Source of the DNA: Hyphomicrobiales bacterium
GTDB taxonomy: Bacteria; Pseudomonadota; Alphaproteobacteria; Rhizobiales; Devosiaceae
Length of the DNA stretch: 64,000 nt
Assembly (NCBI GenBank): GCA_004144345.1
Contig: SEEL01000013.1
Span: 30,091 to 94,090, forward strand
Direction: 5' to 3'
In this document: in pieces, positions 48,105 to 57,613 of the stretch
How positions within the stretch are numbered: the stretch's first letter is position 1
How the letters are laid out: each line of letters begins with the position of its first letter
Program-made: the position numbers and the translations under genes
Notes under the pieces: generated by a model
Databases searched by the model: none
The model's input: only the letters and a program-made list of their open reading frames with translations
What the model was told of the DNA's origin: nothing

Positions 48105-48208
48105 CATTGGCTCCTTGCTGCCGATGCCCCCATAGCTATTGGCCACAAGCCTGCGCCCCAATGCACAAACTTGGCAAGGTAGATTAATTCGCGGTCATGT
48201 GCGGGGCG

Positions 48209-48910
48209 TCACGCGTTCGCGGCAAAGCGCTCGTCGAAGGCGTAGCCGGCGCCGCGGACGGTGCGGATCGGGTCGGCTTCGCGGCCGCGGTTGATGGCCT
48301 TGCGGAGGCGCCCGACATGTACGTCGACGGTGCGCTCGTCGACATAGACATCATTGCCCCAGACGCCATCGAGCAATTGCTCGCGCGAATAGACGCGGCC
48401 CGGATGACGCATCAGATATTCGAGCAGCCGATACTCCGTCGGCCCCAGGTGCAGGTCGCGGCCGGAGCGGCGGACGCGGTGGCTCTGGCGGTCGAGTTCG
48501 AGATCGCCGGCCTTGAGCAGGCTGGTGACCAGTTGCGGGCTCGAGCGGCGGAGCAGCGCCTGGATGCGGGCGACCAGCTCGGGCATCGAGAAGGGTTTGA
48601 CCACATAATCGTCGGCGCCCGTCGCGAGCCCGCGCACGCGCTCTTCTTCCTCGCCGCGCGCCGTGATCATGATGATCGGCGTGCGCGCGGTTTCCTCGCG
48701 GCTGCGCCAGCGGCGGCAGAGTTCGATGCCGCTCAGGCCCGGCAGCATCCAGTCGAGGAGGATCAGATCGGGCACGCCGTCGCGGATGCGCTCCACGGCT
48801 TCGTCGCCGCTCTCCGCCGTCACGACGCGGAACTCGTCTGCTTCGAGATTGTAGCGGATCAACTCGCGGAGATCGGCTTCGTCTTCGACAATCAGGATTG
48901 TCGCCGTCAT
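48209..48910 (-). CDS. phoB: Phosphate regulon response regulator
   Basis: This 233-residue OmpR/PhoB-type regulator has an N-terminal receiver with the acidic pocket VEDE, the phospho-accepting Asp in LILLDWMLPG and the Lys in VVKPFS. The C-terminal winged helix contains GPTEYRLLEYLMRHPGRV. It activates pst and other phosphate-starvation genes. It is last in the phoR-pstSCAB-phoU-phoB order, 10 bases after phoU. Confidence 0.95.
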   Translation of the reverse strand: MTATILIVEDEADLRELIRYNLEADEFRVVTAESGDEAVERIRDGVPDLILLDWMLPGLSGIELCRRWRSREETARTPIIMITARGEEEERVRGLATGADDYVVKPFSMPELVARIQALLRRSSPQLVTSLLKAGDLELDRQSHRVRRSGRDLHLGPTEYRLLEYLMRHPGRVYSREQLLDGVWGNDVYVDERTVDVHVGRLRKAINRGREADPIRTVRGAGYAFDERFAANA

Positions 48911-48920
48911 GGCTTGCTAC

Positions 48921-49616
48921 TCAGTGCTGCTGGCGCTGGGACTCTTCGACACCGAGCTGGCGGCCGGTATCGAGATAATAGGCGGCTTCGGCGATGTTGG
49001 TGGCGTGGTCGCCGACGCGCTCGAGGCTCTTGGTGCAGAACAGCAGATGGATGCACTGCGAGATGTTGCGCGGGTCTTCCATCATGTAGGTCAGCAGCTC
49101 GCGGAACAGCGAGGTATGCATCGCATCGACTTCGTCGTCATGGGCGCACACATCGACGGCCTTCTTGGCGTCGCGGGTCGAATAGGCGTCGAGCGCCGCT
49201 TTCAGCTGCCGTGCCACGAGGTCCGTCATGTGCTTGACGCCGTTGTAGAATTTCGGCGCCAGCGCGAGGCTTTCGATCTGCAGCGTGCGCTTGGCCAGCT
49301 GCTTGGCCATGTCGCCGGTGCGCTCGAGATCGGTCGCCACCTGCATCGCCGTCACCACGAACCGGAGGTCCGACGCCATCGGCTGGCGGCGGGCGATGAT
49401 CGAGATCACCGCCTCGTTGATGCGGGCCTTCATCTCGTCGATCTGCTTGTCGTACTGGCGTACATTCTGCGCCCGCACATGGTCGAGCTTGAGCAGCGCG
49501 TTGGCTGCCTCGGTGATGGCCTGCTCCACCATGCCGCCCATCTCGGAGATGGTCTTGTTGAGATTGATGAGCTCGTCCTCGTAGGAGGTGACGATGTGCT
49601 CGTTCAGCGCTGCCAT
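48921..49616 (-). CDS. phoU: Phosphate transport system regulatory protein
   Basis: This 231-residue protein has two PhoU three-helix repeats with acidic metal-binding motifs (for example DLERTGDMAKQLAKR and LERVGDHATNIAE). It represses Pho signalling when phosphate is plentiful by coupling PstB to PhoR. A GAGG ribosome binding site precedes the ATG at 49616. It lies 18 bases after pstB. Confidence 0.95.
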   Translation of the reverse strand: MAALNEHIVTSYEDELINLNKTISEMGGMVEQAITEAANALLKLDHVRAQNVRQYDKQIDEMKARINEAVISIIARRQPMASDLRFVVTAMQVATDLERTGDMAKQLAKRTLQIESLALAPKFYNGVKHMTDLVARQLKAALDAYSTRDAKKAVDVCAHDDEVDAMHTSLFRELLTYMMEDPRNISQCIHLLFCTKSLERVGDHATNIAEAAYYLDTGRQLGVEESQRQQH

Positions 49617-49634
49617 ATCAAAGATCCTCGTCGA

Positions 49635-50471
49635 TCAGCCGATGCGGCCGGTGATGTAGTCCTGCGTCTGCTTGTGCACAGGGTTGGTGAAGATGTCGGA
49701 GGTGTTGCCCTCCTCGATCAGCTTGCCCAGATGGAAGAACGCCGTCTTCTGGCTGACGCGCGCCGCCTGCTGCATCGAGTGGGTGACGATGACGATGGTG
49801 AAGTTCTCACGCAGTTCGTCGATCAGTTCCTCGATGATGGCGGTGGCGATCGGGTCAAGCGCCGAGCACGGCTCGTCCATCAGGATCACTTCGGGGCTCA
49901 CGGCGATCGCGCGCGCAATGCAGAGGCGCTGCTGCTGGCCGCCCGACAGGCCCGTGCCGGGCTCGCTGAGCCGGTCCTTCACTTCTTCCCACAGGCCCGC
50001 GCGGCGCAGCGACAGATGGACGATCTCGTCGAGATCGGCCTTCGACTGCGCGAGGCCATGGATGCGCGGCCCATAGGCGACATTGTCGAAGATCGATTTG
50101 GGGAACGGGTTGGGCTTCTGGAACACCATGCCGATGCGGGCGCGCAGTTCCACCACGTCGAGCGAGGGATCGTAGATGTCCTCGCCGTCGAGCTTGATCG
50201 TGCCGCCGACCTTGGCGCCCTCGATGGTGTCGTTCATGCGGTTGATGCAGCGCAGGAACGTCGACTTGCCGCAGCCCGAGGGGCCGATGAACGAGGTCAC
50301 GGCGTGGCTCGGGATGTCGATCGAAATGCCATGCAGCGCCTGCTTGGTGCCGTAGTGCACGGTGACATCGCGCGCCGTGAGGCGGATGCGATGGGTATCG
50401 AGCATTTCTGATGTCATGGCGTTACCTGCGGCAGGTGAGGCAGTCCGGCGTGCGGTGTCCAGAATATCCAT
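49635..50471 (-). CDS. pstB: Phosphate ABC transporter ATPase
   Basis: This 278-residue ATPase shows Walker [10 protein letters not shown], signature LSGGQQQR and Walker [14 protein letters not shown]. An N-terminal extension of about 30 residues precedes the ABC domain. An AAAGGA ribosome binding site precedes the ATG at 50471. It energises the Pst importer. Confidence 0.96.
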   Translation of the reverse strand: MDILDTARRTASPAAGNAMTSEMLDTHRIRLTARDVTVHYGTKQALHGISIDIPSHAVTSFIGPSGCGKSTFLRCINRMNDTIEGAKVGGTIKLDGEDIYDPSLDVVELRARIGMVFQKPNPFPKSIFDNVAYGPRIHGLAQSKADLDEIVHLSLRRAGLWEEVKDRLSEPGTGLSGGQQQRLCIARAIAVSPEVILMDEPCSALDPIATAIIEELIDELRENFTIVIVTHSMQQAARVSQKTAFFHLGKLIEEGNTSDIFTNPVHKQTQDYITGRIG

Positions 50472-50489
50472 CTTGTCGTTTCCTTTCTA

Positions 50490-51854
50490 TCACGCGCGCT
50501 TTTCGAGGCGCGAGCGCAGGTAAATGGCGATGCCGTTGAGCACGATCATGAAGGCCAGCAGCACCATGATGGCGGCGGCCGTGCGTGGCTCGAAGAAATT
50601 GCGGTTCTCATTGCCCTGCCAGAGATAGATCTGCACCGGCAGCGCGGTGGCCTGGTCGAGCGGGCTCACCGGCACCGAGGCGACGAAGGCCTTCATGCCG
50701 ATCAGGAGCAGCGGTGCGGTCTCGCCCAGCGCATGGGCGACGCCGAGAATGGTGGCAGTGAGGATCGAGGGGAAGGTCACCGGCAGCACATGGTGGAACA
50801 CCATCTGCGTCTTCGATGCACCCATGCCGAGCGCCGCCTGGCGCAGCGCCGGCGACACGCCGAGCAGCGCGCCACGGGTGGCGATGATGATGGTGGGCAG
50901 CGTCATCAGTGTCAGCACCAGGCCACCCACGATCGGCGCCGAGATCGGCAGATGCAGATAGTTGATGAACACCGCGGCGCCGAGCAGGCCGAAGACGATC
51001 GAGGGCACGGCGGCCAGATTGTTGATGTTGACCTCGATGAAGTCGGTCAGCCGCGATTTCGGCGCGAACTCCTCGAGATAGATGGCGCTCGCAACGCCGA
51101 TCGGTACCGCCAGCACGATGACGATCAGCATCATCCAGAGCGACCCGAAGAACGCGCCGAGGAGGCCCGCGGCGGCCGGGGCGGCGCGGCTGTCGGTATT
51201 GGTCAGCACCGCCCAGGCAAAGCCCGTGGTGATGGTGCCATCGGCGACGAAGCCGTCGATCAGTGCGCGGGCGGCCGGCGACAGCTGCTGCTGCGCATCG
51301 CCCAGCGCGCGGTCGATATTGCCCTTGATCCAGTTGTCGGCATTGGCCGAGGCCAGCACGTCGATCTCGACCGAGCGGCCAAGCAGCGACGGGTCGGCGA
51401 CGAAGGCTTCGCGGATCTGGTGGCGGGCATTGGTCTCGGCGACCGTGAGGAGCTGGCGGGTGTCGATCTCGGTGCCGGCGGGCGCTGCCTCGCGCAGCGC
51501 CGTCTCGACGATCTTGTTCCAGTTGAGCAGCGCCACGTCGCGCTGCCATTTGAGGCTGGCGGCGCTGTACTCGGCTTCCGAGGTGAAGGTGTTGCGGGCC
51601 GGTGCCGGGCCGACATCGATCACTTCCGGATCGAAGGTCACCGTCAGGTGCAGATTGGACTGCATGAAGGCCGGCACGCCCTTGCGCAGCACGTCGGCGA
51701 ACAGCAGCGTGACAAAGCCAAGCGCGAGGATGATCGCCGCCAGCCCGAGGGCGCGGAACAGCCCTTCAACCAGATGGCGGCGGCGGAGGCTGGCGCGAAT
51801 GGCGAGGGTACGGGCGCTGGGCGCCGTGCCGGAGGGGGAAACCGCGTCGGTCAT
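50490..51854 (-). CDS. pstA: Phosphate ABC transporter permease, extended form
   Basis: This 454-residue permease is well above the roughly 300 residues of E. coli PstA. The extra length is a periplasmic insertion between helix 1 and the permease core (about residues 55-225), as known for alphaproteobacterial PstA. The core contains LTDFIEVNINNLAAVPSI and the LGMGASKTQMVFHHVLP segment. The ATG at 51854 overlaps the pstC stop (ATGA). Confidence 0.94.
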   Translation of the reverse strand: MTDAVSPSGTAPSARTLAIRASLRRRHLVEGLFRALGLAAIILALGFVTLLFADVLRKGVPAFMQSNLHLTVTFDPEVIDVGPAPARNTFTSEAEYSAASLKWQRDVALLNWNKIVETALREAAPAGTEIDTRQLLTVAETNARHQIREAFVADPSLLGRSVEIDVLASANADNWIKGNIDRALGDAQQQLSPAARALIDGFVADGTITTGFAWAVLTNTDSRAAPAAAGLLGAFFGSLWMMLIVIVLAVPIGVASAIYLEEFAPKSRLTDFIEVNINNLAAVPSIVFGLLGAAVFINYLHLPISAPIVGGLVLTLMTLPTIIIATRGALLGVSPALRQAALGMGASKTQMVFHHVLPVTFPSILTATILGVAHALGETAPLLLIGMKAFVASVPVSPLDQATALPVQIYLWQGNENRNFFEPRTAAAIMVLLAFMIVLNGIAIYLRSRLEKRA

Positions 51855-53224
51855 TCATACTGCTCCCGGAAGCGGCGAACGATGTAGAGGGCGAAGATGT
51901 TGAGGCCGAGCGTGATGACGAACAGCGTCAGGCCCAGCGCGAAGCCGACCAGCGATTGCGGTCCGGCGAAATCGGTGTCGCCGGTCAGCTGGTTGACGAT
52001 GGAAACGGTGATGGTCGCTACCGGCTCGAACGGATTGCCGCGCAGCACCGGCGAATTGCCGGCCGCGAGCACCACGATCATGGTCTCGCCGATGGCGCGG
52101 CTCACCGCGAGGAGGAAGGCGCCGACAATGCCCGGCAGCGCCGCCGGCAGCAGCACGTTGCGGATCGTCTCGGACTGCGTGGCGCCCAGCCCATAGGCAC
52201 CGTCGCGCAGGCTGCGCGGCACCTGGTTGAGAATGTCGTCGCTGAGCGAGGAGACGAACGGGATGATCATGATGCCCATCACGACGCCCGCCGTCAGCGC
52301 GCTGGTGGCATTGATGGAGAGGCCCACCGCATTGCCGGCATCGCGAAGGAACGGGCCGACCGTCACCAGCGCGAAGAAGCCGAACACGATGGTCGGGATG
52401 CCGGCGAGAATTTCGATGGCGGGCTTGGCCACCGCGCGCAGCTGGCGCGGCGCATACTGGCTCAGATAGATCGCCGCCATCAGCCCGACCGGCACGGCGA
52501 CCAGCATGGCGATCGCGGTGATCATCAGCGTGCCGACCAGCAGCGGGATCAAGCCATACTTGCCCGGATGCTCGATGCCGCCGGCATTGTCGGGCGCCCA
52601 CACCGTGCCGAAGAAGAAATCGAACGGGTGGATGAAGGTAAAGAAGCGGAAGGCTTCGGTCGCCAGCGACACGACGATACCGAGGGTGGTGAGGATGGCA
52701 ACGGCGGAGCAGGCGATCAGCACGATGCCGATGACGCGCTCGACGGCGTTGCGGGCCCGCTGGCGGGCGGTGATGCGGCTACGCGCATAAGCCAGCGCGC
52801 CGAAGCCGGCGATGGCCGCGAGGCCGACGACGCCGGCGAACGTCATGAACTGGAAGGTGCGCAGCGCCTCGGCTGCGGCCTGCTCGAAGGCCTGCACGGT
52901 GCCGGCGGCGCCATAGCCCGAAGCGAGGGCTTCGATGCGGCGCACGGTAAGCAGCAGCGCGGCGGGATCGAGCGTTGAGAGTGTATCGGGGGGGATCTGC
53001 GCAAGCAGGTAATTGTAGGTGAGGCCGGTACCGAAAAAGGCCCAGAGGCCGAGGATCAGCAGCGCCGGGACCATGGCCCAGATGGCAACATAGGAGGCGT
53101 GGTATTGCGGGCGCGAGTGAACCTTTACGCCACCGCCGGCAAGCGCGCGGCTGCGCGACCAGCCCGATGAATAGGCAACACCCAACAGGACCAGCAGCAG
53201 CGCTGCAACGACCAGGCTATTCAT
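51851..53224 (-). CDS. pstC: Phosphate ABC transporter permease
   Basis: This 457-residue permease also has an N-terminal extension with extra helices before the core. The core shows KPAIEILAGIPTIVFGFFAL and YGLGATQSETIRNVLLP. The ATG at 53224 was preferred to the TTG immediately upstream. It follows pstS after a 57-base gap containing a hairpin. Confidence 0.93.
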   Translation of the reverse strand: MNSLVVAALLLVLLGVAYSSGWSRSRALAGGGVKVHSRPQYHASYVAIWAMVPALLILGLWAFFGTGLTYNYLLAQIPPDTLSTLDPAALLLTVRRIEALASGYGAAGTVQAFEQAAAEALRTFQFMTFAGVVGLAAIAGFGALAYARSRITARQRARNAVERVIGIVLIACSAVAILTTLGIVVSLATEAFRFFTFIHPFDFFFGTVWAPDNAGGIEHPGKYGLIPLLVGTLMITAIAMLVAVPVGLMAAIYLSQYAPRQLRAVAKPAIEILAGIPTIVFGFFALVTVGPFLRDAGNAVGLSINATSALTAGVVMGIMIIPFVSSLSDDILNQVPRSLRDGAYGLGATQSETIRNVLLPAALPGIVGAFLLAVSRAIGETMIVVLAAGNSPVLRGNPFEPVATITVSIVNQLTGDTDFAGPQSLVGFALGLTLFVITLGLNIFALYIVRRFREQYE

Positions 53225-53250
53225 CAACGCACGCCCCGTGGGTGAAGGAA

Positions 53251-53274
53251 GGGGCCGCGCCGTGGCGCGACCCC
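53251..53274 (-). terminator. Hairpin between pstS and pstC
   Basis: GGGG-C-CGCGCC pairs with GGCGCG-A-CCCC, closing on a 2-base loop. Read on the minus strand it is followed by TTCCTTC. It probably lets pstS be expressed above the membrane genes. Confidence 0.6.
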
Positions 53275-53281
53275 GATGAGG

Positions 53282-54307
53282 TTAGAGGCTGGTGGCCGCG
53301 TCGTAGGCGGCGATCACTTCAGCGGTCTTGTCGGCCGGCTGCGGGATCAGGCCATTGGCTTCGAGCGTACCGCCCTCGCCAGCCATCGCGTCCGACAGGA
53401 AGAACGCCACGAACTCGCTGATGCCCGGCACGACGCCGATGTGCTGGCCCTTCACGTAGAAGAACAGCGGACGCGACACCGGGTACTCACCGGCGGCGAT
53501 GGTCGCCTTGGTCGGCACGATGCCGTCGACGGTGGCAACCTTCAGCGTGTCGGTGTTCTGCTCGTAGAAGGAGAGGCCGAAGACACCAACGGTGTTCGGG
53601 TCCGACTTCAGGCGGGCCAGCGTTTCGGTGTAGTCGCCGGAGATTTCGGTGACGACGTCCTGGCGATAGGCGGTCAGGGCGGCGGTCTTTTCCTCGGCAG
53701 TCAGGGTCTCGGGCAGACCGGCTTCTTCAGCACCGGCGGCCACGACCTTCTCCTGGAACACTTCGCGCGTACCATGGTTGGAAGCCGGCACGGCGAGGAC
53801 GATCGGCTGGTTCGGCAGCGAGGCGTCGACTTCGTTCCAGGTCTTGTAGGGGTTCGGCACCAGCGCGCCGTCGACCACCACATTGGCGGCGATGGCCTTG
53901 TAGACCTGCAGCGGCGTCAGGGCGAAGTCCGGGCCCGAAGCGGCCGTGGCGAAGACGATGCCGTCATAGCCGAACTGGATTTCGCGGATGTCCGTCACGC
54001 CATTGGCCTTGCAGACTTCGAGCTCGGAGCCCTTGATCTGGCGCGAGGCGTTGGCGATGTCGATGGTGTTGTCACCGACGCCTTCGCAGAACTGCTTGAG
54101 GCCGCCGCCCGTGCCGCCGGAACCGACGACCGGCGTCTTGAACTCGGGGAACACGGCGCCGAATTCCTCGGCGACGATGGAGGCGAAGGGCAGCACGGTC
54201 GAGGAGCCGGCGATCTGCATGGTATCGCGCGACTGGGCCATGGCGCCACAGGCGGCCAGCGAGGTGATCGTCAGGACGGCTGCGCCGGCGACGAGAGAAA
54301 TCTTCAT
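53282..54307 (-). CDS. pstS: Phosphate-binding periplasmic protein
   Basis: This 341-residue periplasmic protein has a Sec-type signal (MKISLVAGAAVLTITSLAAC). The Cys in LAACGA leaves open a lipoprotein form. The mature protein has the phosphate-binding AGSSTVLPFAS and GSGGTGGGLKQFC loops. The ATG at 54307 has an AAGGGA ribosome binding site. It begins the pst operon on the minus strand, downstream of phoR. Confidence 0.95.
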   Translation of the reverse strand: MKISLVAGAAVLTITSLAACGAMAQSRDTMQIAGSSTVLPFASIVAEEFGAVFPEFKTPVVGSGGTGGGLKQFCEGVGDNTIDIANASRQIKGSELEVCKANGVTDIREIQFGYDGIVFATAASGPDFALTPLQVYKAIAANVVVDGALVPNPYKTWNEVDASLPNQPIVLAVPASNHGTREVFQEKVVAAGAEEAGLPETLTAEEKTAALTAYRQDVVTEISGDYTETLARLKSDPNTVGVFGLSFYEQNTDTLKVATVDGIVPTKATIAAGEYPVSRPLFFYVKGQHIGVVPGISEFVAFFLSDAMAGEGGTLEANGLIPQPADKTAEVIAAYDAATSL

Positions 54308-54406
54308 GATGGTATCCCTTTCGGAAGCGAGGTGCTTCAGAGCCCGGTGGATGGGCGTAACGGCGGGGAACCTAGGTTTCATGCGCAATGGTCTTATGTC
54401 ACTTCC

Positions 54407-54424
54407 AAGAAGGATTTGTGACAA
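54407..54424 (-). promoter_or_regulatory. Candidate Pho box upstream of pstS
   Basis: On the minus strand the sequence reads TTGTCACAAATCCTTCTT, one good TGTCAC half-site and a poorer second half, 100 bases before the pstS start. A further GTGACATA lies just beyond. PhoB control of pstS is well established in the family; this exact site is a weak match. Confidence 0.4.
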
Positions 54425-54537
54425 CCTAACACTTTGATTATCAAAGCGTATTTCGCGAACAAGCGGGACGATGAGGGCTGTATGACGGTTTGATGTCGGA
54501 GACTCGGTGGCTGTGGCACGCCCCACACCGCCTCGCC

Positions 54538-54562
54538 GGTCTCCCTCCAGGTGGGGAGGGAG
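54538..54562. repeat. Short hairpin related to the dispersed repeat
   Basis: CTCCCTCC and GGAGGGAG arms around a small loop repeat the arms of the larger element at 54581. They look like a second, shortened copy lying side by side with it. Confidence 0.5.
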
Positions 54563-54580
54563 TGTCTCCACTCAAGGTGC

Positions 54581-54625
54581 GCAGTCAGGTCTCCCTCCTC
54601 GGCGCGCAGCGCTGGGGAGGGAGAC
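54581..54625. repeat. Dispersed intergenic hairpin repeat, copy 1
   Basis: The left arm GGTCTCCCTCC and right arm GGGAGGGAGACC enclose a 15-base CGGCGCGCAGCGCT-type loop. A near-identical copy is at 63951-64000. Where the arms differ, both sides change together (C-G here, A-T there). A second small hairpin, CCATGC-GAA-GCATGG, follows at 54625-54639. Confidence 0.75.
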
Positions 54626-54671
54626 CATGCGAAGCATGGTGGGTGGGGCGGCCACAACCACCGGCCCGCCC

Positions 54672-55709
54672 CTATCTGTTCAGCAAGACCTCGACCCGGG
54701 TGCCCTCGCCCGGTGCCGATTTGATCGTCAGCAGGCCGCGATGGCGGTGGACGATGTGCTTGACGATGGCGAGGCCCAGCCCCGTGCCCTTCTTCTTGCG
54801 GCTCGATTCCGCATCGACGCGATAGAAGCGCTCGGTGAGGCGCGGCACATGCTGCGGCTCGATGCCGGCGCCATGGTCGGTGACCGTCACCGCATAATCA
54901 TGCCCGGCCCGTCCCGGCCCGACCGCCACGTCGACCGTGCCGCCGTCGCCGCCATATTTGATGGCATTGTCCATGAGGTTTTCGAACACCTCATAGAGCT
55001 CGTTGCGATCGCCATTGATGCTCACCGGCTCGCTCGGCGCGACGACGATCGTGAGGCCGGCTTCGCGCGCCTGCGTCTCCAGCCCCTCGGCGACCTCGTT
55101 GAGCAGATGCGCGATGTCGACCGTGCCGACCGGCTTCATGTGCTGGCGCATCTCGATGCGGCTCAGCGACAGCAGATCATCGATCAGCGCCGACATGCGG
55201 CCCGCCTGCTGGCGCATGATGGTGAGGAATCTTTCGCGCGCGCCCTCATCCTTCGCCGCCGGGCCAAGCAGCGTGTCGATGAAGCCGACCAGCGAGGTCA
55301 GCGGCGTGCGCAGCTCGTGGCTGGCATTGGCGATGAAATCGGAGCGCAGCTGTTCGAGCCGCTTGTGCTCGCTCAGATTGCGCATGGTGATGACCAGCGC
55401 GCCGTCGAAATCGGGCAGCAGCGCCACGTCGGCGCGGTGCCAGGTTTCGTTGGGGACGGTCTGGTGCAGTTCAACCGATCGCCCCTGCCCCGTGCGGCGG
55501 ACGGCGTCGATGGCCGACAGCAGCGCCGGATGGCGCAGCCCCAGCGTCAGCAGGCTGCCCTCGACCAGCCCGCCGAACTCGCCCGTGGCGGGCCGGTTCG
55601 CATGCAGCAGGATCGAGCGCCGGTCGACGATCAGGCAGGGATCGGGCATCGCGTCGGCGAAGCCGGCGAGGATGTCGAGCCGTTGCTGTGGGGTCACCGG
55701 AGTGGCCAA
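54672..55709 (-). CDS. phoR: Phosphate regulon sensor histidine kinase, soluble form
   Basis: This 345-residue kinase has a PAS domain (about 10-105), a HisKA domain with the phospho-accepting His in NASHELRTPLTSL near residue 130, and an HATPase domain with ENLMDNAIKYG, DHGAGI and GTGLGLAIVKH. No membrane helix is visible, unlike E. coli PhoR, so it must reach the Pst complex from the cytoplasm through PhoU. The TTG start at 55709 is supported by CGGAG upstream. It precedes pstS in the same direction. Confidence 0.92.
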   Translation of the reverse strand: MATPVTPQQRLDILAGFADAMPDPCLIVDRRSILLHANRPATGEFGGLVEGSLLTLGLRHPALLSAIDAVRRTGQGRSVELHQTVPNETWHRADVALLPDFDGALVITMRNLSEHKRLEQLRSDFIANASHELRTPLTSLVGFIDTLLGPAAKDEGARERFLTIMRQQAGRMSALIDDLLSLSRIEMRQHMKPVGTVDIAHLLNEVAEGLETQAREAGLTIVVAPSEPVSINGDRNELYEVFENLMDNAIKYGGDGGTVDVAVGPGRAGHDYAVTVTDHGAGIEPQHVPRLTERFYRVDAESSRKKKGTGLGLAIVKHIVHRHRGLLTIKSAPGEGTRVEVLLNR

Positions 55710-55802
55710 ATCAGTCTCCGCTTAGCGGCCCGCTAACGATCGTCCGCGCCGCGGACTTGCCACAAAACGTGCCGGGATGCACGTTCGGCGAAAGGAGTTC
55801 CC

Positions 55803-56660
55803 ATGTCCCAGGACCACGAAACCTTCGACCTCGAAAATCCGCAGCTGCCCAAATGGATCAAGAAGCGCGCCCTTAGCTCGGGCGGATATCCATATGATGA
55901 CAAGCTGGACGAGGAGCAATACGAGGCCGAACTCTACAAGGCCTATCTCGAACTGGCCAAGCTCCAGGACGACCAGGCCAAGACCGGGCGCCGCATCGTC
56001 ATGCTGTTCGAGGGGCGCGACGCCGCCGGCAAGGGCGGCACGATCAACACCTATCTCGAGAACCTCAACCCCCGCTATTCGATGGCCGTGGCGCTGCCCA
56101 AGCCGTCCGACCGCGAACGCACGCAATGGTACTTCCAGCGCTATGTGGACTGGATGCCGGCCGCCGGCGAGCAGGTGCTGTTCGACCGCTCCTGGTACAG
56201 CCGGGCCGGCGTCGAGCCGGTGATGGGGTTCTGCACGCCCGAGGAGACGAGCAAGTTCCTTGCCGAGGTGCCCAATTTCGAGCGCCTGCTCGTCAATGAC
56301 GGCATCCATCTGTTCAAGTTCTGGCTGTCGATCGGCCGCGAGATGCAGATGAAGCGCTTCCATGAGCGGCGGCACGATCCGCTGAAGCGCTGGAAGCTGT
56401 CGCCGGTCGATTTCGAGGCGCTCGCCCGCTTCGATGCCTATTCGGAAGCGCGCACCCGCATGTTCCACGCGACCCATACGGACCATGCGCCGTGGCACGT
56501 CATTCTCAACAATGACAAGAAGCGCGGCCGGCTGACGGCGCTCCGCATCGTGCTGCGCGCCATCGACTATGCAGGCAAGGATCTGGACGCCATCGGGCCG
56601 CTCGACGACCGCCTCGCACTCGATCCGGAACGCTTCCTGAAACAGCACCAGGACGCCTGA
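55803..56660 (+). CDS. ppk2: Polyphosphate kinase 2
   Basis: This 285-residue class I-type PPK2 transfers phosphate between polyphosphate and nucleoside di- and triphosphates. Walker A is GRDAAGKGG (71-79), and the Walker B and lid region is LFDRSWYSRAGVEPVMGFC. An AAGGAG ribosome binding site precedes the ATG at 55803. It is divergent from phoR and beside the phosphate regulon, which fits a role in phosphate storage. No link to the following amine cluster is visible beyond adjacency. Confidence 0.95.
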   Translation: MSQDHETFDLENPQLPKWIKKRALSSGGYPYDDKLDEEQYEAELYKAYLELAKLQDDQAKTGRRIVMLFEGRDAAGKGGTINTYLENLNPRYSMAVALPKPSDRERTQWYFQRYVDWMPAAGEQVLFDRSWYSRAGVEPVMGFCTPEETSKFLAEVPNFERLLVNDGIHLFKFWLSIGREMQMKRFHERRHDPLKRWKLSPVDFEALARFDAYSEARTRMFHATHTDHAPWHVILNNDKKRGRLTALRIVLRAIDYAGKDLDAIGPLDDRLALDPERFLKQHQDA

Positions 56661-56791
56661 CCGTTTGGTCAAAGATTTCCACAGAAGCCGGGATTCCCGG
56701 GCTTCCCGGCGTTTGACACGGCCCGAAAAAGCGAATCCATTGCTGGACTTAGCCGGTTGGCGCCTTGCTTGCGCCGGCCATCGGGGGCGAC

Positions 56792-57613
56792 ATGGGCAAG
56801 AATGGGATGCCGCTGGACGCGGATCTCCACGCGCCGGTCAGGATCGTCAATGCGGAAGGCCGCGGCCCTTTCGTCATTGTGGTCGATCACGCTTCCAACC
56901 GCATTCCACCGCGCTGGGGTGATCTGGGGCTGACGGCCGCCGAGCGGGTCCGCCATATCGCCTGGGATCCGGGCGCTCTGGCCGTGTCGCTGCGGCTCAG
57001 CGAACTGCTCGATGCGCCGGTGGTGCAATCGACCGTCTCGCGCCTCGTCATCGACTGCAATCGCGACACCGATGCGCCCGATCTCGTGCCTCTGGTCTCC
57101 GAACTCACCGAAATTCCCGGCAATGCGGCGCTCACCGCCGACGACCGCAACTGGCGCATCGCCACCGCCCATGCGCCGTTCCATGCGGCCATCGAGCGCG
57201 TACTGAGCGCGCGCGACGCGGCCGGGCAGCCGAGCATCCTCGTCTGCATGCATTCCTTCACGCCGGTCTACAAGGGCGTGCAGCGCCCCTGGCCGATCGG
57301 CCTCATCCATGCGCGCGACCAGCGCTATACGGCCGCCCTGCGCGACGCGCTCGCGGCCGACGCCGCCGATCTCAACGTCGGCTGGAACGAACCCTACTCC
57401 GCCCTCAACGGCGTCACCTACACGCTCGAGCATCATGGCGACGGCAATGGCCTCGACGCCACGATGATCGAAATCCGCCATGACGAAATTCTCGAACCAA
57501 ACGGTGTCGCCCGCTGGGCGGACCGGCTGGCACGTTGTCTCACCGAGGCGAGGGTCGCGATCGGGGGAGCAGCGGTTCACTCAGGGGCAGTAGCCACAGG
57601 AGGGCCTATATGA
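56792..57613 (+). CDS. N-formylglutamate amidohydrolase family protein
   Basis: This 273-residue metal-dependent amidohydrolase of the N-formylglutamate deformylase family shows VVDHASNRIPP, VIDCNRDTDAPD, CMHSFTPVYKG and LEHHGDGNGLDATMIEIRHD, which hold likely metal and substrate residues. The ATG at 56792 has a G-rich ribosome binding site; a TTG at 56765 is possible. Its stop overlaps the permease start (ATGA), so it is coupled to the amine cluster. It could hydrolyse the gamma-glutamyl product of that pathway, although the family's known substrate is N-formyl-L-glutamate. Confidence 0.88.
   Translation: MGKNGMPLDADLHAPVRIVNAEGRGPFVIVVDHASNRIPPRWGDLGLTAAERVRHIAWDPGALAVSLRLSELLDAPVVQSTVSRLVIDCNRDTDAPDLVPLVSELTEIPGNAALTADDRNWRIATAHAPFHAAIERVLSARDAAGQPSILVCMHSFTPVYKGVQRPWPIGLIHARDQRYTAALRDALAADAADLNVGWNEPYSALNGVTYTLEHHGDGNGLDATMIEIRHDEILEPNGVARWADRLARCLTEARVAIGGAAVHSGAVATGGPI

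Larger units (their letters stand above)
54308..54671. other. 364-base region between phoR and pstS
   Basis: This region holds the likely pstS promoter with a candidate Pho box (54407-54424). Nearer phoR it holds a cluster of G+C-rich hairpins (54538-54639), including a repeat also found at the window end. No gene is supported in it. Confidence 0.6.

Noticed and set aside
55803..56660. Polyphosphate kinase 2 as part of the amine cluster
   Set aside because: It is separated from the cluster by about 130 bases and has a simpler link to the adjacent phosphate regulon.
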